From Nemopilema nomurai (Eukaryota; Cnidaria; Scyphozoa; Rhizostomeae; Rhizostomatidae), in the NCBI GenBank assembly GCA_003864495.1, contig ML133461.1, positions 1,332,414-1,396,413 of the forward strand: a DNA stretch of 64,000 nucleotides, written 5' to 3'. The number at the start of each line of letters is the position of its first letter. Within the stretch, counting starts at the first letter, position 1. The position numbers were made by a program, and so were the translations under genes. Shown here one piece after another: positions 62,875 through 64,000 of this stretch. The notes beneath the pieces are model-generated. The model was not told the DNA's origin, ran no database searches, and saw only the letters and a program-made list of their open reading frames with translations.

Positions 62875-63434
62875 ATTACTTCTTCTTTAGATATTTTGAT
62901 AAAAATATGTACAACAGTTTCCACGATTGAATTAAATTTGACACAATGTAAGGTAGGGTTGTTTAAACACCTATTTAATAACCTAGAATAGCTTCTAGTG
63001 AGTTTAAGCTGCGTATTTTGTCGCTCTTTAATAAATACAGCCACCATGATGATAGAAACTGCCTATTTTAATATTCAGCGACCCGTAAATGTCATTAAAG
63101 TAAAATAACTCATCTAAATATCTAAGAATAATTCATATTTAAATGCTTGAGGGATTCCTTTTGTTGATTTCCCTTGAATTCGGACAAATAAGATGTCAGA
63201 GCTTTTTTGGGCAAACTGCTGGTGATTTCTGCTATCAATGAATATCAGGGGTCTGTAATTGCGAAACAGAAATGTTGATCTCAGGTTATGTTGGTCTTCA
63301 TTCATTGTAGTTTGTGTGATCGTAGAATTGGGTATGGGACTCACATCACTAAGTTCTGCCAGTGTTTTCACGGTTAGTGGAGGTGTGGGCAACTCTTGTC
63401 AATGACCTGGCGTTGTTTCCTATGCGCTACTCAC
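62875..63434. other. 3' flank of the TXNDC5-like gene
   Basis: Holds its 3' untranslated region with AATAAA at 63030-63035. A minus-strand frame at 63345-63392 with a good GTGAGT donor is noted but not called. Confidence 0.5.
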
Positions 63435-63695
63435 GTGACAGTATCTTGGGCAAATGTAGCATTTTCGATTGATCACCTCCTGATAATCCAACTCAAAATT
63501 ATGAATAAGAGTCGTTTTAGGTTTGTTTTCATGCCGTCCCTGTTCCAGAAGTGCGCTACGGGCTTCTGCTGCTTTTCGCAAATTGGCAAGCCTTTTTGCT
63601 TCGGATTTGAAGATTTCGTAGAAAAAATGTACGATATGCCTCGATCTACGTGGACACCTGGTTGAATAATCAGGTCTTTTCTTAGCCACTTGCAC
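63435..63695 (-). CDS. Possible exon of an unnamed gene
   Basis: Minus-strand open frame ending at an excellent donor (CAC|GTGAGT at 63434). It is basic and helix-like (KSEAKRLANLRKAAEARSAL), then LIHNFELDYQEVI and a Cys cluster (CYICPRYC). No confident acceptor, neighbouring exon or start could be fixed, and the family is not recognised. It may belong to a gene extending beyond the window. Confidence 0.25.
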
Positions 63696-64000
63696 TAAAA
63701 TGCTTAAGCTCTGCCATGTTAAGCTGCGATAGTTTGCGCATTACAGGCTTGCATTTTCTCACTGTGCTAGCAGGCATGCAAAATAAGCTTTCCTTTTCAA
63801 AACAAGATCATGTACGTTCTATGGATGGACTTTTCTCTCACGTGATGCCATTCAATATTTCGTGTAACACTGATGTTTTAAGAAAGGTGTTAATCGAAAT
63901 GTTTTAGTTTCGATTCCTACCCTACCAGCAAAATGTCGGGAAAATGTTTTATTTCTGGAAAGGCTATGCTTAATGAAACATAAACATGATTTTGCAGAGG
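63696..64000. other. End of window, nothing supported
   Basis: No exon or repeat could be supported in the last 300 bases. Confidence 0.5.

Noticed and set aside
63345..63392. 48-base minus-strand exon with GTGAGT donor, phase 0
   Set aside because: Joining it to 63435-63695 would need a 42-bp intron with a poor pyrimidine tract, too short to be credible.
1..64000. tRNA, rRNA, CRISPR, operon or phage features
   Set aside because: None seen on a manual read; the splice structure shows the DNA is animal, so bacterial feature types do not apply.

Overview
The window is eukaryotic, AT-rich animal DNA. Its genes are split by GT-AG introns of roughly 100 to 1,500 bp, with no operons or ribosome binding sites. 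The conserved genes (HDDC2, ADRM1, SETD3, LDAH, UQCC1 and TXNDC5 relatives) are metazoan. Together with an intron-poor cluster of unusual class A GPCRs, a Thr-rich kringle protein and many short hAT and TA-flanked MITEs, they suggest an anthozoan cnidarian (coral, sea anemone or relative). The lineage is an inference; the gene calls rest on reading frames, splice sites and recalled family motifs. Exon boundaries are hand-read and have not been checked against transcripts.

Layout. 1-4.85 kb: the 3' part of a + strand secreted or surface gene built of small Thr-rich exons, all phase 1-1 and all multiples of three, ending in a kringle exon. 6.0-8.4 kb (-): a conserved-looking gene I cannot name, head to head with HDDC2 (8.57-12.9 kb, +), with 192 bp between the start codons. 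15.4-25.1 kb (+): three rhodopsin-like receptors, each with an uninterrupted coding region; the third carries a frameshift. 27.7-33.5 kb (+): ADRM1/Rpn13 in eight exons. 36.1-37.0 kb (-): an intronless tropomyosin-like coiled-coil gene. 42.5-44.0 kb (-): an intronless SETD3-like methyltransferase. 47.7-49.1 kb (+): LDAH in two exons. 51.5-56.4 kb (+): UQCC1 in nine exons. 57.8-62.9 kb (+): a TXNDC5-like ER protein with three thioredoxin domains, twelve exons and a C-terminal HDEL.

The genes do not form one pathway. They are an ordinary neighbourhood of housekeeping genes (proteasome, mitochondrial complex III assembly, ER disulfide chemistry, nucleotide and lipid metabolism) plus a local receptor expansion. 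Mobile DNA is frequent in introns and intergenic stretches: two hAT-type elements with perfect 8-bp target duplications (inside ADRM1 and UQCC1), two TA-flanked MITEs, one short hAT-like element, a diverged repeat present twice inside HDDC2, a 4 x 64 bp minisatellite, and a 643-bp palindrome made of two inverted copies of an LTR.

Most worth a second look: the palindromic LTR insertion with a 4-bp target duplication; the SETD3-like protein with Leu in place of the active-site Trp; the receptor trio lacking the canonical extracellular disulfide; the symmetric Thr-rich exon array with a GC-AG intron; and the non-CGHC active sites of the TXNDC5-like protein. I did not find a clearly new multi-gene system.
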